Positions 33,689 through 40,840 of a stretch of DNA of 54,648 nucleotides are shown here, piece by piece. The notes beneath the pieces are model-generated. The model was not told the DNA's origin. It saw only the letters and a list, made by a program, of their open reading frames with translations, and made no database searches. Made by a program: the position numbers and the translations under genes. Position 1 is the first letter of the stretch. Every line of letters starts with the position of its first letter. The DNA is taken from positions 1 through 54,648 of IMG/VR virus record IMGVR_UViG_3300025433_000326; one strand, 5' to 3'. This DNA comes from a virus.

Positions 33689-33896
33689 TCCCGCCATGTT
33701 CTGGCCTGCCCTACAGTTGCTGGAGTCAACCACCCCGCGCCCAGCGCCGCCGTTCCTGTCCAACAGAGGGGAGGCATGGTTCTGGAATGATGACTCGGAT
33801 TGCTGGGAGTTGCTTCGATGGAGGGATCTTGGCGGCCCTGGGATTGCTGACTACAGATATTGGCTGCCGTTTTACATGATTCCACAGGTTCCATGA
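33639..33896 (+). CDS. Hypothetical Trp-rich protein
   Basis: Eighty-five residues, or 66 from ATG 33696, which avoids the overlap with the methylase. GEAWFWNDDSDCWELLRWRDLGG is aromatic and acidic. Its stop overlaps the next start (ATGA). Confidence 0.45.
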   Translation: MPPTPNLSPHFPASWPDPAMFWPALQLLESTTPRPAPPFLSNRGEAWFWNDDSDCWELLRWRDLGGPGIADYRYWLPFYMIPQVP

Positions 33897-34249
33897 CCAC
33901 GCCTGACCTGCGCCAACTCAAGGCCATCCCGGAATCGCCCTACAAGGAAGCCCTGGCCGCTGCTCTAGGTGTCGAGTTGCCTCCCGAGGGTGTTAGCTCG
34001 ATATGGACCATCACTCCCTGCCCTGGGGCTCTCTCTGTTCAATTCGTATCAGCCGGGAAAGGTGGCGGCCCCGATACCTGGGTGGTTTTCGCCACTGACG
34101 ACTATCCGCACCGGTCTGGCGTCTACACCGATGGGTCTGCTGCTCTCGCAGCTGCCAGCCCCCAGGGCGCCGGCATCGCTGCTGGTCAGTCTCTGCGCCG
34201 TTTTATGCGCTTTTGGGGCTGGTTACCGGAGAAGGAGCGCCAGCTGTGA
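33893..34249 (+). CDS. Hypothetical early protein
   Basis: A 118-residue protein starting at the ATGA overlap. Segments SVQFVSAGKGGGPDTWVVFATDDYPHRSGVYTD... suggest a compact beta fold. The C-terminal helix is basic. Unrecognised. Confidence 0.45.
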   Translation: MTTPDLRQLKAIPESPYKEALAAALGVELPPEGVSSIWTITPCPGALSVQFVSAGKGGGPDTWVVFATDDYPHRSGVYTDGSAALAAASPQGAGIAAGQSLRRFMRFWGWLPEKERQL

Positions 34250-34488
34250 AGCACTGCCACAGCTGCGGCATCCCCACCCGTGCGCATGGGCTTCTGTGTC
34301 GGCACTGCAGCAAGCAAACGCCTGAAGCGATCCTGGCCAGGGAGCAGAAGCGCAGAGAGAACGCCCCCACCAGCTGCCCGGCTTGCATCCATTGGACGGC
34401 GCCCGCTGGCTGCTACTTCGAGTTCCCCGAGGCCGGCGGCCGGTTTTACCATTGTTCGGCCTTCAAGCGCCAAGGCCCGGATGGCTAA
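34246..34488 (+). CDS. Double zinc-ribbon small protein
   Basis: Eighty residues from a GTG overlapping the previous stop (GTGA). Cysteine pairs CHSC, CRHC and CPAC plus a later Cys/His (FYHCSAF) form one or two zinc sites. It probably binds nucleic acid or protein partners. Confidence 0.5.
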   Translation: MKHCHSCGIPTRAHGLLCRHCSKQTPEAILAREQKRRENAPTSCPACIHWTAPAGCYFEFPEAGGRFYHCSAFKRQGPDG

Positions 34489-35395
34489 GCGGCAAGTGGT
34501 CAACTGGAAAGAGTCCTCTCTCACCGGGGCGCTGGTCGCGCTCCATGACAGCTGGATCAACAAGGTCGGGCCTGAAGAGCTGGAGGCGGATTTTCCCGCC
34601 GCCGGTTGGATCCCAATAGAGGGAGCGAATGAAGAACGTACTGATGAGTCGCCACTGGTGATCTGAGGCCTGCTCCCAGGCCCCCCACTGGCTGAACGTG
34701 GCGACCCAGTTTTGCCGCTCGAGGTTCGGGAGCTCACCCAGCTGATCCATCGCCAGCTGGTTTCTGACGGCCATCAAGGGGTACTTCATCCTGCGCATCC
34801 CTACCGCCTGAAGACGTTGCCCGATGTTTACATAATCACCAAGCAGTTTTAGCCATTCCTGTTGCCGTGCCAGTTGTATCGGGTTGCGGTGCTCGCAAAG
34901 CCGTGCAAGCTGAGGCAGCCGGCTTTGCATGGCCTGAAAGAGGGTTCGTTTTATCATCAGTTCGTGGACCTTATATTTTGGGCTATAGCATTTCCTGCAA
35001 TGCCACCCGGGCCCAGTATTGCAATCGGTTCTTTTCAGTCGGGTTCGGCAATCCCCGCAGCGAATGAGCCCATCAAACGTGTGCTGCTTTCCCCCGAACA
35101 GTTCGTTGCAACCCTTGCCGGCATTGATCAATCGTTGGCCAGCGGCCCAGTCAACTTCATCAATTAGCCGCGCTTCTGTTTCCTGGTGACCCTTGCCACG
35201 CAGCGCAGGATTCTCCCAGAATCGCTGGAGGGTGATGCGATAACAGCCCATCCGCCGCGCAGTTGTCGCCCAGAGAAACCCGGTGTCAAAGAGACTCTCG
35301 ATCCACGTCTTCGCTATTTCCCAGTTGTCTGGGTGTTTTTTCAGTATCCCGTCAGAGACGCAAAAGCCAAAAGGGCGTGTCTTGACCGCTTCCAA
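34463..35395 (-). pseudogene. Large serine recombinase lacking its catalytic domain (XisF-like)
   Basis: The open frame preserves the recombinase domain (RPFGFCVSDGILKKHPDNW, WIESLFDTGFLWATTARRM) and the zinc ribbon (LIRCGDC ... WHCRKC), followed by a helical coiled-coil region. The N-terminal resolvase domain with its nucleophilic Ser is absent; upstream of about 35400 the sequence is unrelated. A TTG at 35395 is the only plausible start. Either the gene is a deletion remnant, or its 5' part lies elsewhere, for instance across an attachment site. Confidence 0.65.
34481..34666 (+). CDS. Small protein, end of the plus early run
   Basis: Sixty-one residues overlapping the previous gene by eight bases and lying opposite the recombinase C-terminus. 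VVNWKESSLTGALVALHDSW reads as coding. It is the last of the compact plus-strand row. Confidence 0.4.
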   Translation: MAKRQVVNWKESSLTGALVALHDSWINKVGPEELEADFPAAGWIPIEGANEERTDESPLVI

Positions 35396-35448
35396 AATTG
35401 AATTGTCCGCTGTTGAGTGAGTAACATCATGCCAGCAGGTTCCCTTCA

Positions 35449-36108
35449 ATGAGTAGCAAGCGTCCCGCCACTTTGCCGCCGTTGCCACCCACGACGATGA
35501 CAACCCTGGCAGCGCTGCTGCCGGATAGGAAGAACGCCCGGCGTCGAACGCAACGGTCCACAGGGATGATCGAGCGTTCTCTCTCTGAGTTCGGCGCGGC
35601 CCGGTCTGTGGTGATTGATGAGCACGGGACCCTCTTGGCCGGGAACGGCACCGCCGAGGCGGCCGCATCGATCGGGATTGAGCGGGTGCTCATTGTTCCG
35701 GTAGATGGCAACACGCTGGTGGCGGTCCAGCGTTCTGATCTAAATCCCGAACAGAAGGCCGAGTATGGCGTTGCTGACAACCGTTCGTCAGACACCTCAG
35801 GATTCAGCGGGGAAGCTCTCAACACCCTGCTGGAAGAGCACTCTGGCCTCGATCTCAGTCCTTACTTCACCGATGATGAGTTCAAAGCGCTGATCAGCGA
35901 CCTGGACCCACCTCCAGGCGATAAAGGGGGAGGGGAAGGAGCCAGCGCGGGCGGCCTCGAAGTCAAGCTGAGGTTTTCAACAGAGGAAGACCTGAGGGAG
36001 TTCCAGCAGCTGATGGTGAGGCTGGCCGAGGCAATGCCAGAGGAAGAGACGACAGAGGCGCGGCTGGTTCGAGCTGCTGAATCAATGCTGGCGAGGTTGG
36101 GCCGTTGA
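35449..36108 (+). CDS. ParB/Srx-fold protein next to terminase
   Basis: A 219-residue protein. Residues 42-115 form a ParB-like N-terminal domain (SEFGAARSVVIDEHGTLLAGNGTAEAA, then LNPEQKAEYGVADNRSS), the type often found just upstream of phage terminases, with no partner ParA. The C-terminus is acidic. It may bind DNA or CTP in packaging start or partition. It starts opposite the recombinase remnant and ends in a TTGA overlap. Confidence 0.65.
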   Translation: MSSKRPATLPPLPPTTMTTLAALLPDRKNARRRTQRSTGMIERSLSEFGAARSVVIDEHGTLLAGNGTAEAAASIGIERVLIVPVDGNTLVAVQRSDLNPEQKAEYGVADNRSSDTSGFSGEALNTLLEEHSGLDLSPYFTDDEFKALISDLDPPPGDKGGGEGASAGGLEVKLRFSTEEDLREFQQLMVRLAEAMPEEETTEARLVRAAESMLARLGR

Positions 36109-37463
36109 CAGCAGGCGCGGATTGGGAGAGCGGCCGGTCCTGGCGGATCACCGATAAGGAGAGAGAGCAGATCGCTGAGATGCTGCAAGCCGGGCAAGGC
36201 GCCCGAGAGATTGCCGCCGCAACCAAGCGCAGCCTTCCCACGATCTACAACCACATGAGGGACATCAGAGCCGGGCGATTGCCGACAGGCGCGGCACGGA
36301 TCACCGATAAGGAGCGGAAGCAGATCGCTGAGATGCTGCAAGCCGGGCAAGGCGCCCAAGAGATTGCCGCCGCAACCAAGCGCAGCCTTCCCGCGATCTA
36401 CAGGCACATCAGCGACATCAAACCCGGGCGATTGCCGACAGGCGCGGCACGGATCACCGATAAGGAGCGGAAGCAGATCGCTGAGATGCTGCAAGCCGGG
36501 CAAGGCGCCCAAGAGATTGCCGCCGCAACCAAGCGCAGCCTCTCCACGATCTACAACCACATGAGGGACATCAGAAGAGCCGGGCGATTGCCGACAGGCG
36601 CGGCATGGATCACCGATAAGGAGCGGAAGCAGATCGCTGAGATGATGCAAGCCGGGCAAGGTGCCCGAGAGATTGCCGCCGCAACCAAGCGCAGCCTTCC
36701 CACGATCTACAGGCACATCAGCGACATCAAAGCCGGCCGATCGCCGGAAGAAGCCAGGCGGCGGTGGCGGCAACGCCGGGATCTGGAGGCGGGCGGTTCC
36801 GGCTGCCTGCCGGCTGATCAGCCTGTCAATGTGCCGCTGCTGATCGAGCGCTACGCCCTGGGGGCCTCGATCGGAAGCCTGGCCAGTAGTTTGCGGATCA
36901 GCTATCACCGTGTTCGAGCATTGATCGTTGATGCCGGGGTGCCAATCCGGCGAAATGGAGCCAGGGGGCCAGGCCCTGAGAGGAAAGGACACCTGTGGAC
37001 CACGGCAGAGGCCTCAGCCTGCCGCCGAATGATGGCCCAGGGCCAGCGCCAGGCAATCATCGGCATGGCGCTGGGGCGAAGTGAGGCCTCAATAGGGGCA
37101 TGGCTCTACGACCAGTCGAGGCCCGGCCGGCCCGAGCGCGCCGCCACGATCTCCCGCCGCCGCCGCGGTGACCTGCTCCCTGAAGAAACGCCAGAGGTGG
37201 AGGTGATGGATCGGATCGTTGCTGGTTGGCTGGATGGCGAAAGCGTGGTGGATCTGGCGGTTCGCCATCGCCTGCCGAGCCCGATCATCTCCGGTGTGCT
37301 GCGGCAGCGTGGTCACCATTCAAAGAAAGGCCGCAACCCGGCGAAGCTGAAGAAGCAGGCCCAGCAAGCCGCCCTGGCTACCTGCGCCAAGCACCTGCCG
37401 GCCTTTGGCGGTAACGAACTGGTCCTAGCTTCACTTCAGGCGCGAGCATCAGGCCGTGGCTGA
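36105..37463 (+). CDS. Tandem helix-turn-helix array protein
   Basis: A 452-residue protein from a TTG overlapping the ParB-like stop. Residues 14-220 are four near-identical 51-52-residue repeats, each a Hin/resolvase-type HTH (ITDKERKQIAEML-AGQGA-EIAAATKRS-IY-H). At least two more HTH-like segments follow (LIERYALGASIGSLASSL ... and MDRIVAGWLDGESVVDLAV). The Arg/Lys-rich linkers fit DNA contact. It stands just before small terminase, so it may recognise a repeated packaging or regulatory site. Confidence 0.7.
   Translation: MTAGADWESGRSWRITDKEREQIAEMLQAGQGAREIAAATKRSLPTIYNHMRDIRAGRLPTGAARITDKERKQIAEMLQAGQGAQEIAAATKRSLPAIYRHISDIKPGRLPTGAARITDKERKQIAEMLQAGQGAQEIAAATKRSLSTIYNHMRDIRRAGRLPTGAAWITDKERKQIAEMMQAGQGAREIAAATKRSLPTIYRHISDIKAGRSPEEARRRWRQRRDLEAGGSGCLPADQPVNVPLLIERYALGASIGSLASSLRISYHRVRALIVDAGVPIRRNGARGPGPERKGHLWTTAEASACRRMMAQGQRQAIIGMALGRSEASIGAWLYDQSRPGRPERAATISRRRRGDLLPEETPEVEVMDRIVAGWLDGESVVDLAVRHRLPSPIISGVLRQRGHHSKKGRNPAKLKKQAQQAALATCAKHLPAFGGNELVLASLQARASGRG
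36144..36758 (+). repeat. Four 153-156-bp tandem repeats encoding HTH units
   Basis: Units begin at 36144, 36297, 36450 and 36606. Units 1 and 3 share the recognition-helix end IYNHMRDI, units 2 and 4 share IYRHISDI, so the array has an A-B-A-B pattern. Confidence 0.9.
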
Positions 37464-37884
37464 GGTCAAGGCCATCTCAAAGGCGGCTGAACGCCGCTAC
37501 CAGGTTCATGCCCTTCATCGCTGGGTGGTGCGCGATGGGTACGGGCCAAAGCAGCTGATGGACGCCGCCATCAAAGGCTGGAAGTGTTCCCCCCGGGTGG
37601 CCTCTGGATTGGTTGCCGAGGCCCTTGAGCTGTCGGTGACAGCGATCAGCCACTACGACCGCATTCGGATGGCATCTGTTCAGGTTGAGCGGATGGAGGC
37701 CCTGCTGCAGCGCTCCCTCCAGCAGGGTGAGCTCCAGGTGGCCCTGGGCGTCAATCGTGAGCTCAACGCCTTGATCTTCAAAGTGGCTGAGTTTGAAGCG
37801 GCTCAAGAGGAAGCGGCGGCCGCCATTGCCCCATCACTGACAGAGGAAGAGCAGGAAGCGGCTGATCGCGCCGGGGACTTCTAG
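37456..37884 (+). CDS. Small terminase subunit-like protein
   Basis: A 142-residue helical protein from a GTG overlapping the HTH-array gene. It has an N-terminal HTH-like part (VRDGYGPKQLMDAAIKGWKCS), a central oligomerisation helix pair and an acidic tail, as small terminases do. It is immediately upstream of the large terminase (four bases). Small terminases bind the pac/cos site and regulate the motor. Confidence 0.65.
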   Translation: MAEVKAISKAAERRYQVHALHRWVVRDGYGPKQLMDAAIKGWKCSPRVASGLVAEALELSVTAISHYDRIRMASVQVERMEALLQRSLQQGELQVALGVNRELNALIFKVAEFEAAQEEAAAAIAPSLTEEEQEAADRAGDF

Positions 37885-37887
37885 CCC

Positions 37888-39429
37888 ATGGCATGGGATG
37901 ACAATGCGTGGGCTGAATACGACGCCAAGAATCGGGCCCTGATCACCCCCTACCAGTTCCCGCATCACGGCTTGCACCGCCCGCGCAAACGGGTGCAGCC
38001 CATCTTGCGGCACCTCCCGCGCAGGCCGCTCTTCACTGGATTGATCGGATCCAATCTGTGGGACAACCTGCCGAAGCAGTGGCCGCATTTCGCGGCGCGA
38101 ACAACAATTGCGTCTCAGGGGAAATACCTGCCCTTCATTCCCTGGGAGGTCCAGCTGGATCTGGTCCGAATGATTCGGAGCACCCAGAACGTTTACTGCC
38201 TGAAATCAAGGCAAACCGGCGTTTCCGAAACGGTCATCAATTACATGCTGATGATGGCCATTGAAAACCCAGCTTGGGTGGGCATCGTTTTCAGCAAGAC
38301 CGGCGAGGATGCGTCAGAGCTGGCGGCCCGCATCAAAGGCCAGGCGGCCAGCCTTGGTTCCTTCTGCCCGCCCCTGCCAAAGGATTCTGCCCGCAAGCTG
38401 CAATTCCTTGGCCGTGGATCGCTTCACTTTCTGCCGCCCACTGAACGAGCGGCCAGGGGAATCCCATCGGCCTCCATGGTCCTGTTCGATGAGGGCGCCT
38501 TCATTGAGAGGCTGAGCGGGATTGAAACCGGCGCCATGCCCACCCTGAGCCTCCTGGGCCCCAGGGCGCGGGCGGTGTGGGTCAGCACCCCCAACGGCCG
38601 CAGCGGCCGCTTCCATGAGCACTGGACCACTGATCACGGCGAAATCCCGCTAGGGCCGGCCACGGTGAACGGGATTCCAACCCTGGCCCGTTCACCCGAT
38701 GGTCAGTTCGGCAAGGTTGCGATCCACTGGAGCCAGCATCCAATCTTTGCCGCTGACCCTGACTACCAGGAGAAGACCAAGCGGAAGTTTCAGCTCACCC
38801 AGCAGCGCTACCAGCAAGAGTTTGAGCTCGACTTCACTGCCACCGATGCCGAGGTCTACCCGCACGAACTGATCGAGGCTGCTGAGGCCATCGGTGCCCT
38901 GGATGATCCAACCAGCGGGAACGTCTACGTGATCGGGATCGATCCCAACGGCGGCGCCGATGATGAGTTCGTGACCACGGTTCTGGACGTGACAGCCAGC
39001 CCCTGGCAGGTGGTGGCCCGGTTCAACGACTCGCGCCGCAGCAGGGATTACGGCCTGCAGCGCAGCGCCCGGCTGATTGACCAGTTCGCCCCGGAGCTGA
39101 TCGTCATCGAGAAGAACGGCGTGGGTGCTGCGGTGGCCGAGAGCCTGGCCCGGCTTCGCCCTGGATACCCGATCGAAGAGGTTGCCACCAGCCGGCCGTC
39201 GAAGGTCGCTATGACCGATCGGGTGCTGCTGCTGCTGGAGCAGGGCGAGCTGGGCCTGCCGCCCAACGACATCTACGGGGAACAGATGCGAGTCTTCCGC
39301 CAGCACCCAGACGGCACCCGCGAGGCCGCCGCTGGCGCGCACGATGATGCCGTGATGTCTCTGGCCATGGCCTGCGAGGCCGGCGCCCGCACCCGGCCGA
39401 TGGTGGCCGAATGGGTCAACATGACCTAG
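37888..39429 (+). CDS. terL: Terminase large subunit
   Basis: A 513-residue packaging motor and nuclease. Walker A-like CLKSRQTGVSE at 104-114, Walker B VLFDE at 198-202, coupling WVSTPNG at 231-237. The RNase H-like nuclease has VIGIDPNGG (D352), LIVIEKNGVG (E408) and GAHDDAV (D486/D487). All expected motifs are present and the length is usual. It cuts and pumps phage DNA into proheads docked on the portal. Confidence 0.92.
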   Translation: MAWDDNAWAEYDAKNRALITPYQFPHHGLHRPRKRVQPILRHLPRRPLFTGLIGSNLWDNLPKQWPHFAARTTIASQGKYLPFIPWEVQLDLVRMIRSTQNVYCLKSRQTGVSETVINYMLMMAIENPAWVGIVFSKTGEDASELAARIKGQAASLGSFCPPLPKDSARKLQFLGRGSLHFLPPTERAARGIPSASMVLFDEGAFIERLSGIETGAMPTLSLLGPRARAVWVSTPNGRSGRFHEHWTTDHGEIPLGPATVNGIPTLARSPDGQFGKVAIHWSQHPIFAADPDYQEKTKRKFQLTQQRYQQEFELDFTATDAEVYPHELIEAAEAIGALDDPTSGNVYVIGIDPNGGADDEFVTTVLDVTASPWQVVARFNDSRRSRDYGLQRSARLIDQFAPELIVIEKNGVGAAVAESLARLRPGYPIEEVATSRPSKVAMTDRVLLLLEQGELGLPPNDIYGEQMRVFRQHPDGTREAAAGAHDDAVMSLAMACEAGARTRPMVAEWVNMT

Positions 39430-39520
39430 GGCCGGCCTCTCGCTTGAGCGCCTGCAGCCCCAGGGCCCGGGCCTGATCAGCAGGGCTCCGCCCGCCCGGG
39501 TTCAGCGGTTCAGCGGCCAT
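39416..39520 (-). CDS. Small ORF at the end of the repressor cassette
   Basis: Thirty-four residues (MAAEPLNPGGRSPADQARAL ...), starting inside the end of the LexA-like gene and overlapping the terL 3' end by 14 bases. It has the look of the short tail genes common in such cassettes. Confidence 0.3.
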   Translation of the reverse strand: MAAEPLNPGGRSPADQARALGLQALKREAGPRSC

Positions 39521-39806
39521 TGTCAGGCCCCTGATAGCGGCCTTCGAGCATCTCACCCCGCAGTTCTGGGCCTTGTGACTGATCCCAGAGCACCCGCAGC
39601 GTTCGCGGTTGCCCGCGGGTCCAGCTCACGGCACCCGCGGCTCTCAGCCCTAGCAGCGCCGCCTGGACGCTTGAGGTGGCCTTCAGGCCCCGCGCCCGCT
39701 GCAGATCCCGAACGGTGGGGGCGTAATCATGCCGGCGCCCGAAGGCTCGGATCGCTTCCAGCGTTTCCGCTTGGGGCCATGTGAGAGCTTCCTCTTGGGC
39801 GTCCAT
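39510..39806 (-). CDS. LexA-like winged-helix repressor (DNA-binding domain only)
   Basis: A 98-residue protein. Residues 8-70 match the LexA N-terminal domain: LTWPQAETLEAIRAFGRRHDY, PTVRDLQRARGL, SSVQAALLGLRAAGAV, then a wing (QPRTLRVL). The S24 autocleavage domain is missing, so it cannot be inactivated in the usual SOS way. It follows the sigma factor gene, and its own upstream region carries the 16-bp operator shared with the ERF operon. Probably the phage repressor or an early/late switch. Confidence 0.65.
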   Translation of the reverse strand: MDAQEEALTWPQAETLEAIRAFGRRHDYAPTVRDLQRARGLKATSSVQAALLGLRAAGAVSWTRGQPRTLRVLWDQSQGPELRGEMLEGRYQGPDNGR

Positions 39807-39840
39807 CCTGCGGTTCTTTGCCTGTAAGTATGCACTCTAC

Positions 39841-39856
39841 TGGCACACCTGCACTA
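39841..39856. promoter_or_regulatory. Operator upstream of the LexA-like gene
   Basis: TGGCACACCTGCACTA, overlapping the sigma factor stop codon. A CATACT box (minus strand, about 39828-39833) just downstream could be the -10 of the repressor promoter, so binding here would be autoregulatory. Confidence 0.5.
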
Positions 39857-40735
39857 GCGTCGAAAGGTGCTGAACAGGCCCAGCTGGTCGCTTTCCCTGC
39901 CCTCCAAGCGTTCTCGCAGGTTGATGAGCCCGGAACGGCTGAGGCCTTTGGCCTGCTCCAGGCCCAGCCCCATCCCTCTGGCCACCTCGGCGAAGGTTTC
40001 GCCGTCAAGGCGCCGCAGCATCACCTCTTGCTGTTGTGGCCAGGGCGCCAGGGCGCAGCTGACTGCCTGCAATTGCTGCTGTCGCCGTGTTGAGGCATTG
40101 TTTGAGCTCGCCTGAATCGCTGTCAACAGCGTGTTGCTTTCGCTTTCGTCATCATTGATCAGGACATCCAGCGAGGCCTGCCTGTGGCAGGCTGCCGCCA
40201 GGGCCAGGGTCTGGAGGTCAGCAGGCGATAGATCCATCCCCGCCATTGCCTCTACATCGGTGGCCGGCCGGCCATGCTCAAGCTGGAACCGCTCCCGCCA
40301 CTGCCGCAGCTGGTGCATCCGTTCGCTTCGCTTCACCGGCACCCTGATGCCGTTGGCGGAATGGATCAACCGGATCATGCTCTGCCGGATCCAAGGCACG
40401 GCATAGGTCGAGAACTTGTAGCCGCGCATCGGGTCAAACTTTTCAACTGCTCGCGCCAGCCCGATCGAGCCCTCCTGGATCAGATCGGCGACATCCAGGG
40501 AGATGATGCCCGCGACATTGAAGGAGCGGCTGCACGTCACGACCAGCCGCATATTCCGGGCCACCATCTGCTCGCGGGACCGCAGCCCTGAACGCTTCAC
40601 CCGCAACGGGGCGTCAGCTGGCGACGGTGGCCAGTCTTGCCAGGCTCGAATGGCTCGGCCATGGATCAGTTGCTCTTCAAAGGAAGGGATTGGCAAGCGC
40701 GAGTACGCCTGTAGCTGATCGTCCAGCGAGCTCAC
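39854..40735 (-). CDS. Phage-encoded sigma-70 family factor
   Basis: A 293-residue protein from a GTG at 40735. Region 2 is well kept (MVARNMRLVV; DLIQEGSIGLARAVEKFDPMRGYKFSTYAVPWIRQ at 84-118), region 3 lies near 135-185, and region 4 near 225-285 with an HTH (FAEVARGMGLGLEQAKGLSRSGL). Region 1.1 is missing, as in group 2 and 3 sigmas. It redirects RNA polymerase to its own promoters. It sits on the opposite strand between terL and the portal gene, an added cassette with its own control. Confidence 0.85.
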   Translation of the reverse strand: MSSLDDQLQAYSRLPIPSFEEQLIHGRAIRAWQDWPPSPADAPLRVKRSGLRSREQMVARNMRLVVTCSRSFNVAGIISLDVADLIQEGSIGLARAVEKFDPMRGYKFSTYAVPWIRQSMIRLIHSANGIRVPVKRSERMHQLRQWRERFQLEHGRPATDVEAMAGMDLSPADLQTLALAAACHRQASLDVLINDDESESNTLLTAIQASSNNASTRRQQQLQAVSCALAPWPQQQEVMLRRLDGETFAEVARGMGLGLEQAKGLSRSGLINLRERLEGRESDQLGLFSTFRR

Positions 40736-40840
40736 AAAGGGGAGGTCTAATCAGGCCGGCCCTACCCTACGGGGCTCGTCATCGTTGCTCAGCAATCAAC
40801 AGGGGCAGCATTAACCTGAAACCACGTAGAAGGCTACAGA
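40736..40840. promoter_or_regulatory. Divergent region between sigma factor and portal genes
   Basis: The 105 bases hold no gene. They must carry the start signals of the sigma gene (leftward) and the head operon (rightward); an AGAAGG ribosome site precedes the TTG of the portal gene. No clear -35/-10 pair is seen. Confidence 0.35.
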
